DNA of 25,908 nucleotides from a virus (IMGVR_UViG_3300013006_000117:1-25908); one strand, 5' to 3'. Positions 11,101-19,343 are shown, counted from the first letter of the stretch. Notes: generated by a model not told the origin, from the letters alone. Numbers and translations are program-made.

Positions 11101-14100
11101 ACGGAGCAAATGCCAACCGAAGTTACTTTGACTTATTATTAGATGCTTCTAAATTAGTTAGTGATCCAGCATTGGTACAAGTTATCAATCCAGGTACTGT
11201 AAGCCAAGCAGATCAAACAGTGTTTGTTCAAGACATACTAAAGAGTAATTACAAAATTACATCGCCTAATATACTGCCTACCACCTTGGTAATTCCAGAC
11301 AATGCATTGCCCACCGCAGGCTATGTTGATCTAGAAGATGTTGATATTACAGTATTTGATTTGAGTAACAATGATACATTAAATGCTCAGTTAGACAATA
11401 TTGGTGTAGCCACTACGGTTTGGGTAGCCCGTGTTAACACATACGATTGGGCAATATATCGTAGTGAAAAGGTCCCTGGCGCCATTGTATCCGTTGAGGA
11501 CAATCTCAACAACAACAGTATAGTTACTTTTAATCAGGCTCACGGACTAACTGCCGGGGACACAGTAATCATCAAGTATTTTTCTGATGCCATCAACGGT
11601 GCTTATCAAGTACTAAGCGTTCCTTCTATCTTTACAATAATTGTTGATTACGCATTTACCGGATTTCAAACTACCGAAGTTGGCAATGGCTTTGCATTCA
11701 CGCTACAACCATCTCGAGTTCATCAACCATCAGACATAAAGTTATTACCATATGCAAATGAATTACTCCCTGGATCACGTGCGTGGGTTGACGACAATTC
11801 TTTTGGTCGCTGGACAGTTCTAGAAAAGACTGATCCATTCGTTCAAGCCACACCCCTGACGCCGTTTACACCAGTCACTGGCAGCCGCTTTGGGTCAAGT
11901 CTAGCACAAGGATTACTAAACATAAGCGCACTAGTTGGTGCCCCAGGATACAACCCTAACAATCAAGCAATTGTACCGGGTGCAGTGTATGTGTATGTTA
12001 AAACCGACCAAGATGTATACGATCAAAATACTATTTTGACATTGAATGCAACAAACGCTTCTGGGTATGGTAACTCAATGGACATCGGTAACAAGAGCTG
12101 GGCCATTGTAGGAGCAAGTGACAGCAATTACGGTCAAGGTTATGCCGCAACAATATACGTTGCGCCCGGCACCAGTGTATTTGAACAAAAACAGTTGTTG
12201 GTAACACCCGACCGAAACTTTGCGGGCGGCGAATTTGGATTCTCAGTAACCATGAGTCTAGATGAGCAATGGATATACATTAGCTCACCTGGGCATAATC
12301 AAGTACACGCCTACGCTCGCACAGAAGTGCAACACCAATTTGTTGAATACACCACAGACGGAACAACTGCAACATACAACTGGAATAATAGTATCATTGC
12401 TGATTACACTAACCCAAGACAATTGTTTGTTAAATTAGAAGGTAGTACTTTATCATATCCAGCTGATTACCTGGTCAACGAATTTGATATTGTATTAAAT
12501 TCACCACCTGTTGCCGGACAACAATTATCTATCAATAGAAGTTACGCAGTACAGTTGGATCAAAAATTTACAACTGGGGTAGTAGCAACTGGAGGTAGTG
12601 GCAGTGGTGCAACATTCTCAGTAAACAACGTCCGTGGAGTTTATACAGTAAACATTGAAAATGGTGGAACTGGTTATACTGTGGGAAATACATTGACTAT
12701 ACTAGGTACCAATGTTGAGACTCTGGACACTCCTGCCAGCAATCCTGCAAACAACATAACAATCACAGTGGCCACTGTTAGTGGTAGTGGCGTAATACTC
12801 AGCATTAATTACCCAGTAACTGGAAGTGGTGTTAGCACCCAAGATCATTTTAACTTAACTGATTATCTTGCCACAGCAGTTGACATCTACTCGTTTACTG
12901 TCACAGTCAACGAAGTACTGATGCGTCCAGAGATCGATTACGATTTTAATAGCGATAGCAGTTTTATTGATCCAATGATGTTGGTTTTTACTACACCCCC
13001 TCCAGCAGGAGCAAGAATCATAGTCAATAGCTCGACTTATTTTAGTTATGTGGCCACACTGCCCACAGACGGTCTAGGATTGACCATTGGTGATCGTTTT
13101 GGTCACTCTATCAGTTGCAACTCAACTGGCAGTCATATCACTGTTGGTACACCCAATATCAACAATGACACCGGACGAGCGTTTGTGTTTGATCGCAACA
13201 TCCAGCAATTTATTGTGAGCAATGCCGCACAAACCAACTACTATCCCGAACAAAGTCTTGAGACGCCGGGAGCAGTGATGGTCTTGTTAAACGGCACATA
13301 TTTGTTGCCTAACACACTCAATCTCAATGGTGGATTTGATATTGACGTTAGTGACCCATACAATCAATTTGTTAATATAACTGTCACACTATCTGTGGGC
13401 GATGTAATTGAAGTTTCAACAAATCAATTTACGTTGTTGGAAGTTGTTGATTCAGTTAACTCATCAGATGAAGCTCAGTTTGGGTACAAAGTTGATCAAT
13501 GTATCAATGACTGTAGCTGGTATGTATCGGCCCCGTTTGATTCATCTGTTTTGACACAAGCCGGACGAGTTGAGTTCTGGCAGAATCAAAGTCGTGTGTA
13601 CGGTACTACAACTTCTACAGTGGCTAACCCAACACTGACAACAGGCAATTTTGTTCGTATTGACAACATATTTGTAGCAATTGATGGCACCACAGTAACA
13701 GATTTTGTTGACAGTATTAACTCAGCTAACATTCCTAATGTTGTTGCTTCTTTAACTGCTGATCTAATACTAGAAGCTGATGGATCATCCAAGGTATACG
13801 ATGTTGGTAACATTTATGCAGCCGCAAGCACCATAGCCGAAACTATTGTGTATGTTGATAATGTGCTACAGACATACAACACCGACTATGTGTACAATAA
13901 CACCACACAACAAATTACATTTACCAATGCGCCATTTAATACTGCTGAAATTTTAATTGTGTCAGGTCGTGTGACAATTAGTGTTAAAAACTATGACGCT
14001 AGTACTCCGGGCAACAGATTACAAGTATTACCCGGAACTGGAACGTTGTTTGACGATTTAGGATTTAACACTTACATCCATGAACAAACTATTGTTAGCC

Positions 14101-17100
14101 CAGTCCCACAAGTTGAAGCACATTTTGGTCAAGGGTTGTTTATCAGTGACGATACCACAACCTTGCTGGTAGGCGCCCCTAACGGCAGCATGATTCTTGC
14201 TACCACCTTTGACCTAGATAAAACAAGATTTGATTCAGATAGCACAAACTTTGCTGATGCAACTCCCAATAGTGGTGCTGTGTATTCGTTTGACTCGCTA
14301 CCATCAAACAATCCAACTGCATCTAACCCATTACAGTTTGTGTTTGGGCAACAGTTTGTTAACAACAACGTGCAGTCTACAGATAAATTTGGTTATGCAA
14401 TTGACTATTCAACTGGGTTGTTGTTGATCGGTGCCCCTGGTACTGATTTTAATAACAACAGCCAAACTGACTTTGGTCAAGTACTGCAATATCACAACCT
14501 TGAAAATTTACCGGCATGGCAAGTATTACGCTTACAGCAGCCATTTGTTGATGTGAACTTGTTGGATACTGTGTTCATATACGATAATGTCACTAGCCAA
14601 CCACTTGAATACTTTGATTATTTTGATCCGTTACAAGGTCGAATACTTGGCGCAGTAAGACAAAATATCAATTATATTGGCGCTGTGGATCCAGCCGCAT
14701 ATAACACCGGTAGTTTAAACAATTATGGTGTGCGATGGGCAGAAGAATACGTGGGACAAATTTGGTGGGATACCAATAATGTTCGATTCATTGATCCACA
14801 CCAGTCACAACAGACGCCGCGTGGCCCCGAATCCGACATTGTTTATGCAAGCCGTCGATGGGGACAAGTGTTTCCTGGAAGCTCAGTTGACGTTTACCAA
14901 TGGATTGTTAGCTCGGTGCCACCAATTGAATATACCGGCCCCGGGACTCCCAAGGACACTGCCAGTTATACAGTACTGACATCATTAGACCAACAGGGAT
15001 TTTTAACTACTCAATACTATTTCTGGACGTCAGGTCTAACCACCACTGCTACTTCAGCTGACAAGACATTAAGTATAACTTCGTTAGCTCGATACATTGA
15101 AAATCCTCGCAGTAGCGGCATTCCTTACATTGCCCCAATTACAGCTAGCACAGTTGCTATCTATAACGGACTATCATATATTAATTCGTTGGACTCGGTG
15201 TTACACATTGAGTACGACAAACAAGTTACAGACAATGCAGTACACGTTGAATATCAACTGATTGCACAAGATCGGCCAGAGGCATTTTTGAATGCTACTT
15301 TGTACAGAAAATTGTTAGATAGTTTGTCAGGTGAAGACACAGCCGGTAATGCAGTTCCTGATCCTTTCTTGACACCTACTGAACAATATGGAGTACAGTT
15401 CCGCCCACGACAAAGCATGGTCATAAATCGCTTCTTGGCGTTAAAAAATTATATTACACAAACTAATACAGTATTAGCACAATTTCCAATATCTGAAACA
15501 CGGCAATTTAATTTGCTCAATAGTTCAGAACCGGTACCAAGCTCAGCATCGGGCGCCTGGGACAAACGTGTGGCCAATCAAGAAGAACTTAGTTATCAAG
15601 ATTTGTTAGCAGTTCCATTAGGATACAAATACCTTGTGTCAAGCGACAGCACACAAAATGGTCTCTGGACTATTTACGAAGTACAAGCTGGTGTACTGCC
15701 TGGTGTGCGAGATCTGGGTCTTGTGCGAGTACAAAACTACGATACACGGCGTTATTGGAACTACATCAATTGGTATAGTCCTACATACAATCAATACCAA
15801 CGAATTTTACTTGAAGTACCAAATAGATCTAGTCTAGACACCATTACAGTGCCTGTGGGTAGTGCTGTGCGTGTGACTTCTAATTCAGTTAACAAGTGGG
15901 AAATTTATTTGTTAACAGTGACTGGCTGGGTACGAGTTGGATTACAGGACGGCACAATCGAACTGTCATCGGTAATTTGGGATTATACTGCTGGAAGATT
16001 TGGATTTGACAGCGAAGTGTTTGATGCACAGTATTATGATCAAGCGCCAATGATTGAGACTCGGCAAATACTAAAAGCAATCAATGAAGAATTGTTCATT
16101 GGAGATCTGTTAATTGAGCGTAATCGATTGTTGGTATTGATGTTCAATTATATTCTCAGTGAACAGTTGGCACCTGTTTGGTTGACTAAAACCAGTCTAA
16201 TTGATGTTGATCACACTATTCGTGAACTGCTGCCATACCCAATATACCGTGCAGACAATCAGGACTTTGTGCTCAATTACATCAACGAAGTCAAGCCATA
16301 TCATGTGCAAATTCGTGAATTTAATCTCAAGTATCAGGGATCAGATCAGTACCTTGGCTCATTAACAGATTTTGATTTGCCTGCATACTATGATAATGCA
16401 AGAAGCATGTTTATTAGTCCAGTTTTAGATAACACAGGCACACTCAGTACCACAAGTAGCTTGCCTAGTACTGATCCAATTTGGTATACGTTCCCTTGGA
16501 ATCAGTGGTACCAAAATTATCTACTGTCGATTCAATCAGTTCAAATCTATGCACCTGGCTCGGGATACACAACCCCCCCAATTGTCATAATCACAGGTGA
16601 TTGTGTGCAACCTGCAGTTATGACTGCACAAGTTAATACTGCTGGGGAAGTTGTAGGCATCACCATAGTTGATCCGGGACAAGGGTATAGTACCACTGCC
16701 ATAATCACACTAGACAGCAGTACCGGCACAGGCGCAGAGGTATATGCGGTCATGGGAAACAACATGGTTCGCAGTATTGCAACCACTATCAAATATGATC
16801 GATATCAGTACACATCCACAGTGCTGACATGGGAACCCAATGTCAGCTATGATGCTGGACAGCAAGTTCGTTATGCTGATCGAGTGTGGTCTGCAAATGC
16901 CGATAATACTGTATCAACTGAGTTTGATTCAACTCAATGGACAATTGTCCCTGCTAGTGAACTAAGTGGCGTTGATCGTACCATGGGTTACTATGTGCCC
17001 ACAGTAAATCAGCCAGGTCTTGATCTTGCACTATTGATAAGCGGTGTCAGCTACCCCGGAGTACAGGTGGCCGCGCCAGGATTTGATCAGAACACTGGGT

Positions 17101-19328
17101 TTGACGTTGGCAACTTTGACATGACGCCATACGATAATTACTCAATTGATCCTGAAGGATTTGTAACATACGATCCTGCAATTCTTGATGCAATTTATGC
17201 AAGCAACTTTGTTGATCCGTATCTGGGCACTCGTCCGACTGATGTCAATGTTGATGGCGGCGCATTTGTTGACACATATGAAAGTCACGCACCAGAAGAA
17301 CTTGTACCTGGCATTACATATGATACACTGGACCTACGAGTGTTTACCACCCCCGGTGCAGACTGGGCAGGTGATGGGCACGGGTTCCCCTTGCGCGAGC
17401 GTAATTTTATCTATAACTCGTTAGTGCCTAATTTAGATTTTTCTGGGCTATTGTACAATCCTGCCACAGTTGAAGTGTATAACCAAACAACCGGTATTAA
17501 TTTAAATCTTGGAGTTGATTATGTAGTTGATTGGGTAAATTATGTGGTTACAATCACATCGCCCATTGTAAATGGCAATATACTAACAGTAGTTGTGTAT
17601 GCGCTCGGCGGCGGCAATCAATTGTTTACTCAAAGCTATGTTGGAGATGACATTGGTAATGAGTTGATTATACCAATGACTGAATCCTTGGTGTCGAGTG
17701 TTGTGGTATTTGTCAATGGATTACAATACACCAATTTTACATTCACTGCTGTACTACCAAGTGGTTACACCTTGATTGAATTTGCAACAACATTTACAGA
17801 TCAAGATCGGGTAGGAGTGACGCTACTAGGGGGCGATAACACAATTGCCAGCTGGAGTTTGCCAGTTGCTCAATATATTGTCAGTGATGGTAGTTTAACA
17901 TATAATTTGACCAATAGTTTACAAGGAACCAATCCTGTCAACGTTATTGTTAATAAAAATGGTATAAGAGCAATTCCTTCAGAAACGTCTGAATCAATTG
18001 GTACCGGGGTTCAAACAGTATTCCCATTACCCGATGGAAGACTATACGATTTGGATCTTGTGTCAGACAACGATGTTACAGTTTTTGTTAATGATGTTCA
18101 ATTGATATTGGGCGTGGGATTCACAGTACAAGCACCTGGCACTGTGCCTCGGTCAGTTGTGCTGGCCACTGCACCACCCCCTGTGTCCAGAGTTCTTGTT
18201 AGTGTAAAAACCAGAGCCCAGTATTGGATTGTTGGCAATCAAATTACATTTATACCTTCACAGGGCTTTATTCCCGCAGTTGGAGATATCATTTCTGTCA
18301 CAACCTGGAACGATACCAACCAACAAAATATTCTAACTCAAGCATTTGCTGGACCTGAAACATCTGGTACCTTAATAACACAACCGTATGATTCAACTGT
18401 TTACGACGAGGGGCCTACAGCCAATGATCCTGGATCTTATGATTATTCAGAAGGCATATTGGTACAAAATAATCGATTTAACCTTGGAAGATTAGTTACC
18501 GATCCTGAACGATTGGTTGTAACTCTCAATGGACGTTATTTGTTTAACAACCAAGGGTACACTGTGTCGGATACCTATGTACTGTTAACCGGACCAATAA
18601 TCAATGCCGCCGACATTGTTGTTATTACCAGCTTTGCAAATGACATTGTGCCAGACTCAATGGCGTTCCGTATATTCCAGGACATGCGTGGACAACAAAA
18701 TACATATCGGATCACTCATGAAACCAGCACAGAATTAGTTGTACCACTACTGGCTTCCGATGACGTTGTGTATGTAGCTGATGCATCGGTACTGGGAGAG
18801 CCTGAGCTTGCTTATGGTATATTTGGTATTATCACTATCAATGGAGAGCGTATCACATATCGAGATCGTGACACAGTTCTTAATACTGTAAGCGGATTAC
18901 GTCGCGGCACCGCAGGTACTGCGGCAGCCAATCATAGCACCGGGGCACCAGTGTATGACATGAGTCGTGGCAATTCATTACCGGCTCAATATCAAAATTA
19001 TACACAGGTACAAAATCTAATAGGAGATGGAACAACTATAACTTTTGAAGCCACAGACATATCAGTAGCCGATGTAGATTCAACTGAACGTCTAGAGGCT
19101 GTCATAGTGTATGTGGGCGGAACATTACAAACTGGTGGCTATACTATTAGTTCGGCTGACCCATTAACTATAGAGTTTGACACAGCGCCTGATTCAGGTT
19201 ATCAGGTCTCAATACAGGTCAATCGTGGGGTAACTTGGTACGCACCCGGGGCTAGCACCCCTAGCAATGGTGTTCCTTTACAGCAAACCGACACCGTGGC
19301 TGCAAGATTCCTGAGAGGTATTATTTGA
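5175..19328 (+). CDS. Giant modular tail/baseplate structural protein (4717 aa)
   Basis: One uninterrupted frame encodes a protein of roughly half a megadalton. Start ATG overlaps the gp6 stop, with GGAG at 5162-5165. The N-terminus (NLLPEIFRTDTNRKFLAATL) and several internal blocks match what I recall of large structural proteins placed after gp6 in marine T4-like phages: AFSDKRYLKIYTE near residue 1537, GFRPRQYMQNLNLDD near 1914, QIWWDTNNVRFID near 3196, VDTYESHAPEELVPG near 4029 and INGERITYRDRD near 4553. In order it holds a beta-rich region with GGTYNFTTNQTG near 178, a YDEGP motif near 565, a possible carbohydrate-binding module near 1831-1873, seven FG-GAP motifs from 2239 to 3100, GxGY repeats near 2469-2552 and 3794-3865, a second carbohydrate-binding-like module near 3886-3925, and many short beta modules, dense at the C-terminus. 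I see no membrane segment or catalytic signature. Position suggests a gp7-like wedge role fused to fiber or receptor-binding parts (inference). Confidence 0.85.
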   Translation: MALNRTVNLLPEIFRTDTNRKFLAATLDQLTQEPSLKKTQGYVGRRVGPGVNPSDNYVVEPTAVRSDYQLEPGVVFLKPKTGTAEDAITYPGMIDSLALQNAKTNKQDRLWESEYYSWDPFCDLDKFTNYSQYYWLPGGPDSVNVSSTDIPLTDDFVVTRNELDYTFSGIPGENPIVYMARGGTYNFTTNQTGHAFWIQSAPGISGTLPATPNVSSRDVLGVVNNGSETGVTTFYVPAKTAQDFYYTLPTLIPVDLVSDIQFSQINNIQLSAFLEQYPTGIDGETQLDGKTLIFSNNIQDAAQGGWQIITNSSVIDITSQSQRYSVWTVRYVYDSGLDPLITLSSTATVPNLTKFSILYGAAYSVTQWYKDSSGYFEQVPLLSAVQDVLYYQDGSNPEIRGEIRLIDFQNIEPIDINDIIGAKNYTAPNGVVFTNGLKVQFRGPTVPAQFENLEYYVEGVGTGPGGQYRVGFVDGEAYFGVYHLVNNQKVTGTVTDTTFQQYIYDTVEESIANRGTGTPLGAPLPQVSVPGADIGNGIRLVSVSSLVTPETYTKNELIPYDSLSYDEGPYDDSLNSPLIQDYITQNRSSSDRNAWSRSNRWFHIDVINYTSELNNITPVINNVQRASRPIVEFRANLRLWNMGTLAKDPVNIIDFTETDALSNINGQTGYGIDGYTFLTGTRVIFAADLDAQVRNRIYEVKFIDPDNSGRLIIDLVPAYDSDLQLSQTVVCLNGAILQGVSFWFDGVTWQQAQQKTNVNQPPLFNVYDGQGRSFGDRTVYPSSSFEGCRLFGYAEGLTSTVDPILGLSLKYLNINNVGDIVFQNYLYSDNFIYVTNSISTEVPVSTGFVRQYIDRVTFSNQIGWQTAAAASRSRQVFRFVADGSPLILDVPVDQAQLLPAVQVFIGSAFIDPGRYTVVVSGNNTTITFGTQPVAGSIIEVLATSNQASSVAFYEVPINLENNAQNGNSTSFTLGTIRTHYETIAQNLKLLTGPINGANNSRDLGDIIPYGTNIIQNSSPLLLAGVFLRRQQYELFNSLNFNSQEYTKYKALLLDLAARGDFINSTPTQVLDVITQEIALTRNESFPFFWTDMLPAGETYTDLSYTVTPITTGTFDTTAVYDLTSSNYQAVLVYLNGNILTLNRDYTVPVDTATVVVSVTLAVGDVVTIREYATTYGSFVPNTPTKMGLYPAWQPKMYLDEAYLTPTMVIQGHDGSITVAFDDVRDAVLLEFETRIYNNLKIHSRIPLTVVDVVPGQFRDTNYTLIEINNILTPDFLSWIGWNKLDYVAQDYVAGNPFTYNYSQSGNKLTQQPLLGAWRGIYNYFYDTMTPNTTPWEMLGFTEQPEWWQDYYGPAPYTSGNLVLWQDLEAGFIADPNNPRFAPEYARPGLTQVIPSGSQGELLPPTESVLGNYDATSFRRSWVFGDDGPVESAWRTSSAWPFSAMRLLALTKPAEFFSLFVDRDRYVYNTTLNQYLWDQRYRLTPENIAPLNGSAVSRASYINWVIDYNRQRGVDSSVDLAVQLNSLDVRLCWRMAAFSDKRYLKIYTERSTLGGTNSSLLLPDESYQLLLYQNPPLNKITYSSVVVQVVDGGWAVYGYNNSAAYFEILASKPNGLSVTINAGGSSERVPVEYTNTVVQVPYGYVFTNRAAVCDFLYSYGELLTQRGLAFEGLENGYIMNWQQMAQEFLYWSNQGWQTGTSIVNLNPGATSISVTQPGAVVESIFPPRPDSVVLNQNRTAIPPSELVIDRLENTFKITSVNSNTINFLNLRFTAYEHLMVLDNRSIFADLLYDPVTGARQSRILVAGWLSGDWNGTVDAPGFVLNQDNIQEWVPNRKYSKGEIVLFKDQYWSANSIVQPSAMFDFNAWIKSDYNEIQQGLLPNAASVSNQLAQSYSVYDANLETELDLFSYGLIGFRPRQYMQNLNLDDVSQVQLYQQFLGSKGTRPSLEIFSFADLGKETAQYDIYEYWAILRSTYGANANRSYFDLLLDASKLVSDPALVQVINPGTVSQADQTVFVQDILKSNYKITSPNILPTTLVIPDNALPTAGYVDLEDVDITVFDLSNNDTLNAQLDNIGVATTVWVARVNTYDWAIYRSEKVPGAIVSVEDNLNNNSIVTFNQAHGLTAGDTVIIKYFSDAINGAYQVLSVPSIFTIIVDYAFTGFQTTEVGNGFAFTLQPSRVHQPSDIKLLPYANELLPGSRAWVDDNSFGRWTVLEKTDPFVQATPLTPFTPVTGSRFGSSLAQGLLNISALVGAPGYNPNNQAIVPGAVYVYVKTDQDVYDQNTILTLNATNASGYGNSMDIGNKSWAIVGASDSNYGQGYAATIYVAPGTSVFEQKQLLVTPDRNFAGGEFGFSVTMSLDEQWIYISSPGHNQVHAYARTEVQHQFVEYTTDGTTATYNWNNSIIADYTNPRQLFVKLEGSTLSYPADYLVNEFDIVLNSPPVAGQQLSINRSYAVQLDQKFTTGVVATGGSGSGATFSVNNVRGVYTVNIENGGTGYTVGNTLTILGTNVETLDTPASNPANNITITVATVSGSGVILSINYPVTGSGVSTQDHFNLTDYLATAVDIYSFTVTVNEVLMRPEIDYDFNSDSSFIDPMMLVFTTPPPAGARIIVNSSTYFSYVATLPTDGLGLTIGDRFGHSISCNSTGSHITVGTPNINNDTGRAFVFDRNIQQFIVSNAAQTNYYPEQSLETPGAVMVLLNGTYLLPNTLNLNGGFDIDVSDPYNQFVNITVTLSVGDVIEVSTNQFTLLEVVDSVNSSDEAQFGYKVDQCINDCSWYVSAPFDSSVLTQAGRVEFWQNQSRVYGTTTSTVANPTLTTGNFVRIDNIFVAIDGTTVTDFVDSINSANIPNVVASLTADLILEADGSSKVYDVGNIYAAASTIAETIVYVDNVLQTYNTDYVYNNTTQQITFTNAPFNTAEILIVSGRVTISVKNYDASTPGNRLQVLPGTGTLFDDLGFNTYIHEQTIVSPVPQVEAHFGQGLFISDDTTTLLVGAPNGSMILATTFDLDKTRFDSDSTNFADATPNSGAVYSFDSLPSNNPTASNPLQFVFGQQFVNNNVQSTDKFGYAIDYSTGLLLIGAPGTDFNNNSQTDFGQVLQYHNLENLPAWQVLRLQQPFVDVNLLDTVFIYDNVTSQPLEYFDYFDPLQGRILGAVRQNINYIGAVDPAAYNTGSLNNYGVRWAEEYVGQIWWDTNNVRFIDPHQSQQTPRGPESDIVYASRRWGQVFPGSSVDVYQWIVSSVPPIEYTGPGTPKDTASYTVLTSLDQQGFLTTQYYFWTSGLTTTATSADKTLSITSLARYIENPRSSGIPYIAPITASTVAIYNGLSYINSLDSVLHIEYDKQVTDNAVHVEYQLIAQDRPEAFLNATLYRKLLDSLSGEDTAGNAVPDPFLTPTEQYGVQFRPRQSMVINRFLALKNYITQTNTVLAQFPISETRQFNLLNSSEPVPSSASGAWDKRVANQEELSYQDLLAVPLGYKYLVSSDSTQNGLWTIYEVQAGVLPGVRDLGLVRVQNYDTRRYWNYINWYSPTYNQYQRILLEVPNRSSLDTITVPVGSAVRVTSNSVNKWEIYLLTVTGWVRVGLQDGTIELSSVIWDYTAGRFGFDSEVFDAQYYDQAPMIETRQILKAINEELFIGDLLIERNRLLVLMFNYILSEQLAPVWLTKTSLIDVDHTIRELLPYPIYRADNQDFVLNYINEVKPYHVQIREFNLKYQGSDQYLGSLTDFDLPAYYDNARSMFISPVLDNTGTLSTTSSLPSTDPIWYTFPWNQWYQNYLLSIQSVQIYAPGSGYTTPPIVIITGDCVQPAVMTAQVNTAGEVVGITIVDPGQGYSTTAIITLDSSTGTGAEVYAVMGNNMVRSIATTIKYDRYQYTSTVLTWEPNVSYDAGQQVRYADRVWSANADNTVSTEFDSTQWTIVPASELSGVDRTMGYYVPTVNQPGLDLALLISGVSYPGVQVAAPGFDQNTGFDVGNFDMTPYDNYSIDPEGFVTYDPAILDAIYASNFVDPYLGTRPTDVNVDGGAFVDTYESHAPEELVPGITYDTLDLRVFTTPGADWAGDGHGFPLRERNFIYNSLVPNLDFSGLLYNPATVEVYNQTTGINLNLGVDYVVDWVNYVVTITSPIVNGNILTVVVYALGGGNQLFTQSYVGDDIGNELIIPMTESLVSSVVVFVNGLQYTNFTFTAVLPSGYTLIEFATTFTDQDRVGVTLLGGDNTIASWSLPVAQYIVSDGSLTYNLTNSLQGTNPVNVIVNKNGIRAIPSETSESIGTGVQTVFPLPDGRLYDLDLVSDNDVTVFVNDVQLILGVGFTVQAPGTVPRSVVLATAPPPVSRVLVSVKTRAQYWIVGNQITFIPSQGFIPAVGDIISVTTWNDTNQQNILTQAFAGPETSGTLITQPYDSTVYDEGPTANDPGSYDYSEGILVQNNRFNLGRLVTDPERLVVTLNGRYLFNNQGYTVSDTYVLLTGPIINAADIVVITSFANDIVPDSMAFRIFQDMRGQQNTYRITHETSTELVVPLLASDDVVYVADASVLGEPELAYGIFGIITINGERITYRDRDTVLNTVSGLRRGTAGTAAANHSTGAPVYDMSRGNSLPAQYQNYTQVQNLIGDGTTITFEATDISVADVDSTERLEAVIVYVGGTLQTGGYTISSADPLTIEFDTAPDSGYQVSIQVNRGVTWYAPGASTPSNGVPLQQTDTVAARFLRGII
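10659..10791 (+). other. Possible carbohydrate-binding module 1 inside the giant protein
   Basis: Residues about 1829-1873 read W-x-P-N-x-x-Y-x-x-G-x-x-V, then QYWSA and a final Trp (EWVPNRKYSKGEIVLFKDQY at the start). This spacing of Trp, Tyr and Gly resembles small chitin/polysaccharide-binding CBM5/12 modules. The match is to pattern only. Confidence 0.45.
11880..14500 (+). repeat. Seven FG-GAP-like repeats inside the giant protein
   Basis: Seven segments of the giant protein follow the FG-GAP/integrin-alpha blade pattern: an FG or YG pair, about 12-20 residues, then (V/I)(G/S)(A/S/T)P or a variant, then a strand such as GAVYVY. The FG/YG pairs fall near nt 11889, 12066, 12234, 13098, 13479, 14124 and 14388 (residues about 2239, 2298, 2354, 2642, 2769, 2984 and 3072). 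Segment 7 reads IGAPGTDFNNNSQTDFGQ, in which D3091, N3093, N3095 and D3099 fit the calcium loop of FG-GAP blades. Short beta modules separate several of the segments. Seven blades would suit a closed propeller. Confidence 0.65.
12579..12835 (+). repeat. Gly-rich GxGY structural repeat, copy 1
   Basis: Residues about 2469-2552 of the giant protein are Gly/Ser/Thr-rich, with NIENGGTGYTVGNTLTI followed by NNITITVATVSGSGVI. This is a beta-rich repeat type I recognise from phage structural proteins. It lies between FG-GAP segments 3 and 4. Confidence 0.5.
16548..16788 (+). repeat. GxGY structural repeat pair, copy 2
   Basis: Residues about 3792-3871 hold two half-repeats: YAPGSGYTTPPIVIITG and, about 35 residues later, VDPGQGYSTTAIITLD. 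Each half has the GxGYttxPxVxI pattern. The two are likely an internal duplication of one beta unit. Confidence 0.5.
16824..16950 (+). other. Possible carbohydrate-binding module 2 inside the giant protein
   Basis: Residues about 3884-3925 read LTWEPNVSYDAGQQVRYADR, then VWSANAD and QWTIV. The W-x-P-N-x-x-Y-x-x-G-x-x-V-x-Y pattern repeats that of the segment at 10659-10791, about 6.2 kb upstream. It again resembles CBM5/12. Confidence 0.45.
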
Positions 19329-19336
19329 CATAAATA
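19329..19336 (+). promoter_or_regulatory. Late promoter CATAAATA before the 49-codon gene
   Basis: CATAAATA fits the NATAAATA form of the late promoter in T4-like phages. It lies in the 15-bp gap after the giant gene and ends 7 nt before the ATG at 19344, so the transcript would have almost no leader. Confidence 0.65.
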
Positions 19337-19343
19337 TTTTACT

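Noticed and set aside
15422-15429. CATAAATC resembling a late promoter inside the giant gene
   Set aside because: One mismatch in the conserved core end and no downstream gene start.
5175-19328. Possibility that the giant frame is several genes joined by error
   Set aside because: No in-frame candidate start inside it stands out with a good ribosome binding site plus late promoter, and family-like motifs occur at all scales across it. I therefore keep it as one gene.
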